Source: Lonicera japonica (lineage: Eukaryota; Streptophyta; Magnoliopsida; Dipsacales; Caprifoliaceae). From it: a stretch of 64,000 nt of DNA. A model generated the notes under the pieces. That model did no database searches and had not been told where the DNA came from. It worked only from the letters and a program-made list of their open reading frames with translations. The position numbers were made by a program, and so were the translations under genes. Of this stretch, positions 55,475 to 64,000 are shown one piece after another; positions within the stretch are counted from its first letter, which is position 1; every line of letters starts with the position of its first letter. The stretch is from assembly GCA_021464415.1 (NCBI GenBank), contig JAKCWG010000083.1, positions 1 to 64,000 of the forward strand, written 5' to 3'.

Positions 55475-58400
55475 GTTGTTGAAACTTTTAGACACTGTAG
55501 TACTAAATTTTATTTAATTTTTGTACCAACTTTTTATACAAACAGTTGCGCCATCAATAAGATAAAAAGAAAGTCAATACAATTAAATTTGTGGCTCAAC
55601 CAGTTAACTTGATTGGTGCCAAGTCAGTTTGTTCAAACAATTTATACGAAAATTGAGTTCCTTGTGTGTTTGAAGATGTACAACTATGGAGCTGTACAGA
55701 GGTCCCTAAAAACATACTCTAGGAGAATTCTAAGGTCGCTGGAGTTTTGCACAATTTTTTTAAAAGCAAATTGATGTGGCACCATTCGAATTATTGATGG
55801 GGCCACACATTTAATGTGTTATCCGCCTCTGAGTGGTGCAACATGACTAATTGTATAAAAAGTTTTTAAAGTTTTTGGTATGTTTAAGAAAAAAGTCTAT
55901 ATTTGTAAGAAATAATTTTTATCTTCTTTCTTTCCTAATTCTTCTTCGATTCCTTGATTACATGGTATGTTGTATTTATAGGACCAGAAGGACACTTTAC
56001 ACTCAGCATACAAAACTAAATGTTTCACATTTTTCACCAACTTATTTAGATCTTTTAGAGACACAATGCACCTAAACTAATCTAGACTTTTCTGACCTTG
56101 AAATATCAAAAGCAGCTATTAATTGTGATTTGTAAATTACATTTTCCAACAAAGGTGGGGACGGGGAGGATCCGGAGCAGGCTAAGCTGAGGGCGGGGTT
56201 GAACTCAGCGATTGTTAGGGAGAAGCCTAATGTGAAGTGGAATGATGTAGCTGGATTAGAGAGCGCCAAGCAGGCGTTGCAAGAGGCTGTTATATTGCCA
56301 GTTAAATTCCCTCAGTTCTTTACCGGTTAGAATTTGCACTCTGATTAAATGGACTGTTTAATTGAATTTCTTCTTTGGTTTATGAATTCATTGTGTAATG
56401 ATTGCATAAATGGTTCCCATTGTTTGAGTTGATTCTGCGGTCTTTGAATTTGTTATAATTGATAGTATGGATTTCATTAACATGGGCATATGCCAAATAG
56501 TTGAAGGAAATGCATGATTAGCTTAATGGTGGGAAAGAGTTCAACTCGAAGGTATCTAAAGGTCAGTCTTGTTTAAATCCCATGTCTTGTGAGAACCTCC
56601 AACCTTACAAGTTTGTCCCAGGTTCAAGTCTCACCAATTGCAAGTGTACCATTTATCCCCCATACACTTGATAAGGTAGTGTAAATTTGATGCCCTCCAA
56701 AAAAAATAAATAAGAAGTCCTATGTCTTTACATGGATTTCTTAGATAATTGTACCATTTTGTTCGTATCGTGTCTGTTGTGGTTAACTGTTTTAGCTGGA
56801 ATTTATAGGCTTGTTTTCAGATCCCCTTAATATGTCCGATCATGTTCCATTGTCCTGATTATGTATGCTTAATCATTTTTATTTTTCAAAAAGATCACAT
56901 TATCATTTGAAGTTGTAGGGTTGTGTAGTTTTAAGCCATAGTTTTGTCGGTAGCTATTTCTTATTGTAAAGAAAACTGATGTTCAGGTTTAGTGATCGAC
57001 CATATTTGAACCAATTCAATCCTCACATTCTCCTTGTCCGTACATACTTAGCAGTCAATTCTAAACATAGTACACAGCATGTTGATCCTCTGCTAAGCAC
57101 AAAGGTATTTTCAAATTCTAAATGGTTCAGTCTTATACTCTCTAGCAATCTAGTGGCTCATTGAGAAGCTTAAGCATGAGTACGGGTTTATAAGCAATTG
57201 TTCTTATTTTGCAAAACAAGACATAGAAGAGAGTTTATGGTAATGTGATTTTTTTTTTCTAGACCTCTTCATCACGAACAAGTAATGGTTTAATTTTGCT
57301 TGGATAAATAGTTTGAAAGGAGAGTTTGGAGGTGAAAAAAGTAAATTCTTGAAGGCAAGTCATTGTTCCATACTTGTGCTAGGCTAAGTAGGAAGGAGGA
57401 GAATAGCTATTCTGTGAATTTGTTGTTTTTCTGTCTACCTAAAAAGGTTTGGAGTTTCTAAGGGGGTAAAAATAGAAAGGAGGACCACTTCTTCCCATGC
57501 CCTTTAATTACAATTTTTGAGGAAAGAAGGGTAAGACATAAGAGCAAGAACATCCCCAACTTTCTCCCTCCTACCAAATGAATGAAAGTGAAACTCGCCT
57601 CTTCCTTTTTCCTCCCTTTCAGTTTTTTCCTTTATTGTATCCTAGCAAGTGAATTATAAAACTACCACCCTTCTTGATAGTGGACCTACTTATTCTACTT
57701 TATCAATTTATCTCTTCATTTAAGTAATAGCAAGAGAAAATTGGCTTCAGGATCATGTTTCAAAGTAGCCAAGCATCAAGGAGGGCAAAAAAAATTGAAG
57801 ATTTCAAGTTTGTAATGTTCATTGTGGGATGTCTTCAGCTTATTGTGAGCATGTTTTGCATGCTTAAGAAGCAGCCGCCTTGAAGAGTAACTGAGTTCAT
57901 GCATCATCGCTTGTTAGCTTAGTTATCGATGTAGATTAGTCAAGCTAAAAATTGCTATTCTTCTTAATTATTGTAATAGGAATAAATCTCTATTTTTATC
58001 AGGCAATGATGCTGAAAGAAGTGTTAAGATGAGAGCCTTTTGCATTGTTCACATTGTACGCATTTCTTGTTAGACGTAATATTATAAGGTTCTAATGACT
58101 TACGAACTTTATGAAAATATTGTGCCCATGAAAATCTCCAATTATGAGCTTCATGTTTGGGCCTGTGCTTAGTTCAAATTGGCTTGCAGACCAGGTCAAA
58201 TGAGTCACTTATTGAGCTGGGTTTGATTATTTTGTAGCTACAATGACACATGTCAATAACTGCTATGGCATCCTTGCTATAATCTATTAGTTTATTGAGA
58301 CTTTGCATTCCAAGGGCAGTTGTCTTCCCTAAGTGGAAATTTTGTCACAAGAATTGATGGATGCCTGGTTTGAGGTTGGATTAATGTTGCCTATTTTAAG

Positions 58401-58923
58401 GGCATAAGCTTGTGGTAAAGCAATTGATTATTTCTACTGTAAAGTAGATGCATGTGGGGAAGCATTTGTCTACTCAGAGGGTAGATTTTTTGTGGGCGAC
58501 CCTCGTGTCACTTCAAGGATGACCTAGTCTTTAATGTTTTATCCTTTGGTTATATAGTACATCCATTTACATCTTATCATAATTTTTCTTAACATAGTGA
58601 GAAGTCACTCTTGTGTCTTGTCACATTTATGCTGTTCAATGACGACACCTTTTTTGACGGGGATAAAAGATTCAACAAATCTATACGCTGTTCTATTCCA
58701 ATTTATTGACGTTTTTCATTTTGTCGTAATGTTGAATCATGTTTTCATACTTTTATCACCTTAATGGGTTCGAGCAGTTCAACTTTATCTATCAATTGTT
58801 CCCTTGCTTTTTTTTAGGCAAGAGGCGGCCATGGAGGGCTTTCCTTTTATATGGTCCACCCGGAACTGGAAAGTCATACTTAGCCAAGGCTGTCGCAACT
58901 GAAGCAGAATCTACATTCTTTAG
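55171..58923 (+). CDS. SKD1: VPS4/SKD1 AAA ATPase of the ESCRT pathway, 5' part (exons 1-3)
   Basis: Encodes the start of vacuolar protein sorting 4 (SKD1 in plants), the AAA ATPase that disassembles ESCRT-III on endosomes during multivesicular-body sorting. Three exons splice in frame (304, 171 and 106 nt; 193 codons plus two bases), matching the first ~45 percent of the roughly 435-residue family. Domains: MIT (residues about 1-77), an Ala/Lys-rich linker, the conserved [17 protein letters not shown] and [17 protein letters not shown], then Walker A GPPGTGKS. All donors and acceptors are GT/AG. Walker B, the second half of AAA, the beta domain and the C-terminal helix are beyond position 64000. 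No stop or frameshift is seen, so the visible part looks functional. Confidence 0.93.
55475..56154 (+). other. VPS4/SKD1 intron 1
   Basis: 680 bp, AT-rich, GT-AG borders, with no recognised repeat. Confidence 0.85.
56155..56325 (+). CDS. SKD1: VPS4/SKD1 exon 2
   Basis: The acceptor CAACAAAG precedes 56155. It encodes [19 protein letters not shown], then the [19 protein letters not shown] stretch and [11 protein letters not shown] at the start of the AAA domain. Donor GTTAGA at 56326; the glycine codon is split after its first base. Confidence 0.93.
56326..58817 (+). other. VPS4/SKD1 intron 2
   Basis: 2,492 bp, GT-AG borders. Contains a probable SINE at 56505-56712. The remaining sequence shows no coding stretch. 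Confidence 0.85.
56505..56712 (+). mobile_element. Probable tRNA-derived SINE in intron 2
   Basis: TTAGCTTAATGGTGGG (56518-56533) resembles an RNA polymerase III A box. GGTTCAAGTCTC (56621-56632) matches the B box. An A-rich tail (AAAAAAAATAAATAAG) ends the unit near 56712. The A-B spacing of about 100 bp is longer than usual, so an insertion or divergence is implied. Flanking duplications were not convincing. Confidence 0.5.
58818..58923 (+). CDS. SKD1: VPS4/SKD1 exon 3 (Walker A)
   Basis: The acceptor is a T-run plus AG. It encodes [19 protein letters not shown] and [15 protein letters not shown], with the ATP-binding Lys in GPPGTGKS. It ends in AG, the first two bases of the next codon (serine in relatives), before GTACGT. 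The next exon is not in the window. Confidence 0.92.
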
Positions 58924-58940
58924 GTACGTTCCTTGTTCGT

Positions 58941-59130
58941 TGATAAACTTTGATTTTTGGCTAGCCCAGCACTAACCCTTCGGTTTATCTCTTGCTGAAA
59001 GTAACCCTGATCCCATTGATAACGAGTAGGCTCAAACAATTCGATCGGAGTAGTTGCTGAACCATACCACATAGTTCTTGCAACAACAAAAGCTGCAAAA
59101 CTAGCATCGATAGCTATTAATAACTAGAAT
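58941..59130 (-). pseudogene. psbB: Plastid psbB (CP47) fragment in the nucleus (NUPT)
   Basis: The minus strand reads [20 protein letters not shown], then [20 protein letters not shown] and RVSAGLA, which is an internal stretch of photosystem II CP47. Differences from the usual protein are few (for example R for G before TMWYG, E for G in LFGPTR). The nucleotide match runs from TTGATAAACTTTG on the plus strand to about 59130, where it fades. There is no start or stop and it lies in intron 3 of SKD1, antisense to it. It is a degraded plastid-to-nucleus transfer, not a gene. Confidence 0.88.
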
Positions 59131-59209
59131 GAAAAGGTACAGAAAATGTGGATCAGAGTTTTACCTAAAGAAAAGCAAAACAAAGAAAACATGAAAAAAT
59201 AACTGAAAA

Positions 59210-59680
59210 TAACTATAAGAAGCTGAAAAATCCAGATCGTCTAACAAATCACAGCTACCCAATTATTGTTGATGTCCGAGATTGACATAATAAATAGAAG
59301 AATACACCCATAGAGAAGCAGTTAATTTAATTTTACTCCAAACATCCGATTCTTACAAAACCCGATCTTCGAGAATTCTTGCATTGCGTTCTAACCAGAT
59401 GTGCCATAATACAGCACCTCCACAGTAACTTTTACCCTTTTTCTATTACCCCTAAAGGACCAATCTATGCTAAGTTGGGCCATGAATTTGGAAGTAATCC
59501 AATAGCTTTGAACTCCCTTTTAAGTTTCTCTCATAAATATTGAGCAAACTAACATATATTCATTGGGTTCACCTCCTTTCTTGCAAAAAATGCACCGTGA
59601 TGGTGAAACTGAAAGGTTACTCTTTTTCTTTGAAACAAGTCGCAAGTGTTCACGAGACATTGTATGTGAGGGAGATGAGC
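59210..59680 (-). pseudogene. L1 LINE C-terminal remnant
   Basis: The minus strand gives LWHIWLERNARILEDR and VWSKIKLTASLWVYS, typical of the end of plant L1 ORF2 after the zinc-binding domain. The preceding region (about 59600-59420) holds a decayed zinc-binding part. Several stops. Confidence 0.65.
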
Positions 59681-59892
59681 TCTCTTAGCTCTCTAAGTTC
59701 ATACCTAGTTACAACCATTCAGATAAACCCTATTCTTTACAGATCAACCAACCAACTGTCAAAACTTAAACAAAGAAAAAAAAAAGAAAAAAAACTGCTG
59801 TTGAAACTTCTCTTAGTTCTCCAACTCCAAATAAATGCTCGGATCAACATCCCTATGGCCTTCACAGACTTGATGCATAGTTCGATCATTAA

Positions 59893-60194
59893 GGGCCTGC
59901 TTGATAAGAAGATGGAAAATGAAAACAAAACCTATTGATTTTTGTAAGAAGCTGGAAAATAAGTTGAGTGATGTAGTGAGATGCCCTCCATCTCATGCTT
60001 AATTTTTGAGTAGATGTCCTCCATCCTTCTTTGTTATTTGTTGAAAATTTTTCTCCATCACAACCCAAAGAACAATTTTCAAGGGAAAAAACCAAAAAGT
60101 AAGAGAACATCTCACCTATCCCTCAACTTATTTTCCAACTTTTTACAAAATTCAATAGGTGCTATTATTTTCCATGTTGTTATCAAATGGAGCC
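59893..60194. mobile_element. Foldback-like MITE with TAA target duplication
   Basis: Left arm GGGCCTGCTTGATAAGAAGA and the inverse of the right arm, GGCTCCATTTGATAACAACA, continue in parallel for about 100 bp (TGGAAAAT, CCTATTGA, TTTTGTAA, TGGAAAATAAGTTGAG). The flanks are TAA (59890-59892) and TAA (60195-60197). Almost the whole element is two long inverted arms, so the transcript of intron 3 can form a strong hairpin here. Probably PIF/Harbinger-type. Confidence 0.8.
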
Positions 60195-60294
60195 TAACAG
60201 TTCATTAATCTAACACTTTCTTAATTCAAACTATACAAAAGTAGTTTCTAAACAAAAACTGGTGAAAATTTCCAGCTATCCACTAATCATGTCC

Positions 60295-60375
60295 AATCAT
60301 CTTCCTGCCGGTCTAGGTGGCCTCCTAGCTTGGCAAAGCCCCAGGCCACTGCCTAGCACCTAGGTGGCCCTAAAC
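60295..60375. repeat. GC-rich CCTAGGTGG/GCCACTGCCTAG motif cluster
   Basis: Contains GTCTAGGTGGCC, GGCCACTGCCTAGCAC and CTAGGTGGCCC within 80 bp, partly self-complementary and much more GC-rich than the surroundings. No known element could be assigned. Confidence 0.35.
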
Positions 60376-60589
60376 AGGGATCTTTAGAAATCTGGTTACA
60401 CCGCGTGTACCTTTTGCAAGTAGTAATTCCCACTTAAAATGTGTATCCTTGGTTCATAAAGGAGGAATGCAAACCTGGCCACATTTCCACTAAACAAAAC
60501 TAAGGTACTCCATCTAACTCTTGGGGGTCCTTTATTTTGATGGCTTCCCAAACTGAGGTGCAAGATTATTCCTTGTTCAAGATCCATTC

Positions 60590-61406
60590 CACTTTTTTTC
60601 TTTTTTGTTTGTTTTGATAAGAAACCAAATATTATTAAAACTGAAAAAATTTACAGAAGAAGGGACAAGATTTCCCCTACAGGAAACCCAAAAAAGAGCA
60701 CTGGACGCAACAAAAACAACACCACTTAGACAACCTGAGAATCGGAAACTAAAAAACAATTAATGTAAATAAATCTCAGCCCAGTTTCGCATAATGATAT
60801 CAATCCCCAACCCAGAAATTTCCTTAGAAAGCAGTGCCCACAAAGTTGCCAATTAAATGACCCTATCCCAAATGCCTTCCTTATCCTCAAAAATTCAAGC
60901 ATTCCTTAGCAGCCAAATACACCATGTCGCTGCCATAAATATACATTTCAATAGCCGTTTGAGCCTTTCTTATGACCTGAAGGGAACCAAGCCACTCTCA
61001 AAAAAGCCTTCGAACTCCCAGGAACTGCACCTATCACCTGAAAGGTATAAAACACTTTTTGCCAAATGAAAGAAGTGAAGGGGCAATGAAGGAAGAGATG
61101 ATCTAAGTTCTCTCGTGCTGATTTACAAAGTGCACACCAATGAGGAGATAAACATTTTGAAGGCCTCCTTTTTCGAAGCAAATCACATGTATTTAGCTTC
61201 CTCTTAAAAGCCACCCAAACTAAAACTTTGACTTTTGAAGGAATGCCATCCTTACAAATAAATTTCCAATCTACATTCTCGGCATAGGGCATTCCACTTT
61301 GACCCATAACCCATTCCTTTTGGTTTGGCTTATGATCAGAGGGGACTTGTTGCAATATCCAAAAAGTCTTCTCTGCTGGCTGCATCATAAATAAATCTAG
61401 GATCAA
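60590..61406 (-). pseudogene. 5'-truncated L1 LINE with 3' tail
   Basis: An open stretch of 152 codons (61406-60948) carries DWKFICKDGIPSKVKVLVWV, CDLLRKRRPSKCLSPHWCALC and ENLDHLFLHCPFTSFIWQ: the zinc-binding domain (CALC...HLFLHC) after plant L1 RT. The sequence continues into a 3' UTR ending with GGTTTCTTATCAAAAC and an A-rich tail (T-rich on the plus strand near 60590-60610). RT itself is missing. Confidence 0.82.
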
Positions 61407-61430
61407 ATCTCCTTATTAGAGGCCCTAGAG

Positions 61431-62039
61431 TATGTTAATTGTTGATCAAAATCCACATACCTTGCCAACCCCTATTTGATTGACTTACCTGTTCTTGTGA
61501 TAGCTTGTCATGATCTCCTGCATGAACAAGGTGGTATCCACGATATTTTCTCCTGAGATAAAAGGATGATTTGTGGTTATGTACTAGGTTAGATATCTTT
61601 GAGCCTGCATTCTTTATATACATTTATATACGCCATGGCAACAAGCTATATGTTTGAAGTCCTCGATCGTATAAAGCAAAGAGATTTCTGGAATAAGATG
61701 GTTAAGGAAGTGCTATTCCAGGCCTTTAGTATTCTACATTTGAAAAATTGGAAGACAGCTTCAATTTGGTCTTGCCCTACTAAGTCACTGTTTTGTTTGA
61801 AAAAGGCTGCATTGAAACTATTTGCACATATGAGCCTTGACAGGTTTTAGCATATCATCTTTTGATCTTCAGTAATTTTGTGCCCTATTAACTTCCTTAA
61901 CTCTCTCTTTACAGCTACTTATGCCAATTTACTGAACTCCTAAAAGTTTACTGAAGAACTTGGTAGCCTCTTCAATTCTTCCCCTTCAATCCTTTGCTTT
62001 TGAAACCTGAGCTAAAACTTCTATGTAATGAATTTTGCG
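61431..62039. other. Intron 3 segment without clear feature
   Basis: A short open stretch at 61635-61850 (MATSYMFEVLDRIKQRDFW) is weakly protein-like but unrecognised. It may be L1 3' sequence or captured sequence. Confidence 0.3.
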
Positions 62040-62370
62040 ATTATTTGTAGTGAGATTATTCGTCTAGTTTGTTCAGTTCATTATCACTTGATGATCTTAG
62101 TCAGGATTGGTGTGCAGCTGTGAGTTGAAGGATTTTTGATGAAATTTTAGTCTGGTGATTTATGAGGAGCTATTTAGTTGCTCGTCCTTTTTTCTGTTTA
62201 TTTTCCGGCTTGATGTTTAGTTAATGCTTGGTTATTGTGTGTTTTCCATTTCTTTCTCTGGGGCTTTTGGTAGACTACTTGTAAACCATTAGCCCCCTTA
62301 CGCTTGTATTGGTTATTTATTTTCAATATAAGTTTTGTTTCTGATAAAAAAAATAAAAAATAATCCGTCT
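62040..62370 (+). mobile_element. L1-like 3' end, plus strand
   Basis: A T/G-rich 3' UTR-like stretch ends in TTTTGTTTCTGATAAAAAAAATAAAAAAT (62335-62363, described here by its TTTCTGAT plus A-tail). The TTTCTKATA-type end matches the 3' ends of the other L1 copies in this intron. No ORF remains. Confidence 0.5.
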
Positions 62371-62562
62371 TCCTTTGTTCCACTTGCGTTCTTTCTGTTA
62401 CTTCTAATATTCATCACTCTTTGCGATTTTTCTTCTTTATCTTTTGAAATTTGCTCAACTGAGCTGCAAATTTTATTACCCTCCTCAGCGGTCTTCACAA
62501 ACTTTTGCTGATACAGTGAGGGTGTTAAAGGGACAAGTCTCCAAGCTTCATTTTGTATTTTC

Positions 62563-62840
62563 TGTTGGAAATTATATTTTATTTATCATTAGGTTATTAA
62601 GTGTTATTAGGTATCTTTTGTTCTTCAAATAAATAAGGACATTGTGGATTTAGTCTTTTATTAGGATTTGATTACCTAGATCTCTATGTCCTTTTATTTA
62701 TTTTGCATCAGCTTTGTAACCCTAATTTTTATATATAAATAGAGTCTGGCCCTCTATTTGAGTACGCCAAATCCCCATTACGATTTCAAGTTTGCAAATA
62801 ATAAAATCTTGTTCTTGGTTATCAAAAAAAAAAATAAAAA
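62563..62840 (+). mobile_element. LTR-like or LINE-like 3' segment with A-tail
   Basis: Begins TGTTGGAAATTATATTTT, contains a TATA-like TATATATAAATAGAGTC (about 62731-62747) and AATAAAATCTTG, and ends GGTTATCA followed by an A-run (62824-62840). The start and the TATA box resemble a short Copia LTR; the A-tail resembles the neighbouring L1 ends. No duplication was found, so the class is open. Confidence 0.35.
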
Positions 62841-62974
62841 AATCATTTCTAATTTTTTTTATGATTATTTTAATCAAAGCATGAAATGTACCAAATGCCC
62901 TTTTTTGTAGTTAGAAATCACAAAGGTGTTTTAGTTTTTCGAAGCTGCACACCTGCACCAGATGGCCTGAAAGG

Positions 62975-63340
62975 TTGCACAACTTTTTTTTTTAATAGGA
63001 AACATAAAATTTTATTAATATAAGAAGTCAAAATACAAAATGAGTCTGGGGGACAGCTGTCCTCCAAAACAGAGATAAATGAAAGGAACCCGCAAAAAAT
63101 CATGATTACAACTCAGGAACCAGAATGAATTCAAGAACACAAATTTCTGCGCCGTTCCTGATACTATAAGAAACACCATGTTTGGAAATTCATTTGATAG
63201 AGATGCCCAAAGAAGAGAAATAAATGAACCTTATCCATTATGTTTTCCTTTTCGATCTCTCCTCTCCAAAGAGTCTTCTCGTTTTGTTGGATCCAGTCAC
63301 ACGACGTTGCTGCCATGACAGTGCATCCCATAAAACTCTA
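62975..63340 (-). mobile_element. 5'-truncated L1 3' UTR, minus strand
   Basis: On the plus strand it opens with a T-run and AATAGGAAACATAAAATTTT. This is the inverse of an L1 3' end with A-tail and has the same layout as the copy at 60590. Only a UTR-like sequence follows; no coding region. Confidence 0.5.
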
Positions 63341-63589
63341 ATCTTGTTTTATTTTCATCAGTTATTCGTTGGCATCATCAGGATTTTTTTTAATGGGATC
63401 TAGAATTTCGTAGAAATTTATGAGAGGGAAATTGGGGAATTCTTGGAATTGTTGGGTTTGATTTCTCATTCGAAGGTGTCTAGAACATAACGAGATTCTA
63501 GATATTGGGTGGGGGAAAAATCGGGAATATTCTCTGGCAAATCTTTCTTTCATTTGCTTATCAATTCACCACAGGATCCCATCCTTGTG

Positions 63590-64000
63590 CCCCATAATTT
63601 TATATGGAAAACTGGTATACCTTCGAAAGTGAAATTTTTTGCTTGGTTGGCCTCTTGGAAGAGAGCAAACACGTGACACTCTCCAAATAAGAAGGCCTTA
63701 TTCCCCTTTTTGGTGTATTCTGTGTAAACAGAAAGGAGAGAGCATTGATCATATTCTCTTACATTGTAATTTCATTGGCTATATGTGGAACAAGGTGGGG
63801 GAGGAATTTGGTTCAATTGGTGCCAAAACCTAGTTCTTGGCATGATTTCTTGAGTATGGAATGGCAGTTTGCAGGGAATAAAAAGAAGTCCAAATTGCTG
63901 TGGAGATGATGTTGTTTGGCGTTAGCATGGCGCACTTGGCAAGAGAGAAAACACTAGGGTTTTTGAAGACAAATCCAATGAAGCTGCTGAAATTTGGTTT
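63590..64000 (+). pseudogene. L1 LINE zinc-binding domain remnant, running off the window
   Basis: Reads IPSKVKFFAWLAS, then after a frame change DTLQIRRPYSPFWCILCKQK, GESIDHILLHCNFIGYMWNK: the CILC...HILLHC zinc domain following L1 RT. It is closely similar in layout to the minus-strand copy at 61150. The 5' part is missing and the 3' part extends past the window end. Confidence 0.75.

Noticed and set aside
56505..56712. tRNA gene
   Set aside because: A/B-box-like motifs are present but no cloverleaf could be drawn and an A-tail follows; a SINE is more likely.
58941..59130. Functional psbB
   Set aside because: Only about 60 codons remain, with no start or stop, inside a nuclear intron.
1..64000. 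Endogenous pararetrovirus sequence
   Set aside because: No movement protein, coat or caulimovirus-type RT motifs were seen; all RT pieces fit Copia or L1.

Overview
The window is repeat-dense, AT-rich nuclear DNA of a flowering plant, most likely a eudicot. The evidence is plant-type transposons (Sirevirus-like Copia, chromovirus-like Gypsy, MULE, hAT, CACTA, PIF/Harbinger, Stowaway, L1), one intron-bearing plant gene (the ESCRT ATPase VPS4/SKD1), and a plastid DNA insertion. The species cannot be told from the sequence. No bacterial-type operon, CRISPR array, rRNA or functional tRNA gene was seen.

Layout. 1-4.8 kb: a decayed GRF zinc-finger fragment and a decayed MULE transposase on the minus strand, the latter split by a 693-bp Tourist-like MITE with TTA target duplication. 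4.8-12.4 kb: a Copia LTR fragment, two small TIR elements side by side (one with a 9-bp duplication, one with TAA), a 1-kb hAT deletion derivative, a ~140-bp tandem repeat and a Copia solo LTR. 12,429-31,536: one complete but dead Sirevirus-like Copia element on the minus strand, 19.1 kb, with perfect GTATA duplications. Each of its two LTRs carries its own guest: a 4.0-kb internally deleted Gypsy element in the 3' LTR, and a 5.1-kb hAT element with a broken BED/hATC transposase in the 5' LTR. Removing the guests leaves LTRs of about 1.36 and 1.40 kb. The Copia element has gag, pol and an extra ORF between pol and the 3' LTR.

31.9-43.5 kb: another Copia solo LTR with TAACA duplications, two CACTA termini, a Stowaway-like MITE, microsatellites, and two L1 remnants in opposite orientation. 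43,685-46,974: a complete 3.3-kb LTR element (613-bp LTRs, CACTC duplications, Met-type primer site, polypurine tract) that has no gag or pol. It instead holds two short non-retroviral ORFs and a leader with a strictly spaced TGTTCA array. It is the best candidate here for something poorly described. 47.1-50.1 kb: a second decayed MULE. 51,047-54,216: a 3.2-kb Gypsy solo LTR with TTTCA duplications.

54.9-64 kb: the 5' part of the only convincing host gene, VPS4/SKD1, plus strand. Exons 1-3 (55171-55474, 56155-56325, 58818-58923) encode the MIT domain, the linker and the Walker A segment. The rest lies beyond the window. Intron 3 starts at 58924 and does not end by 64000. It holds a psbB-derived plastid fragment just 17 bp after the splice donor, several L1 remnants and a MITE.

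Relative history. The nested insertions give an order: the Copia element came first and its LTRs have diverged visibly, mostly by transitions. The Gypsy and hAT guests came later, and the two copies of the Gypsy LTR terminus are still identical over 107 bp. Much of the decay of coding copies looks like C-to-T/G-to-A change.
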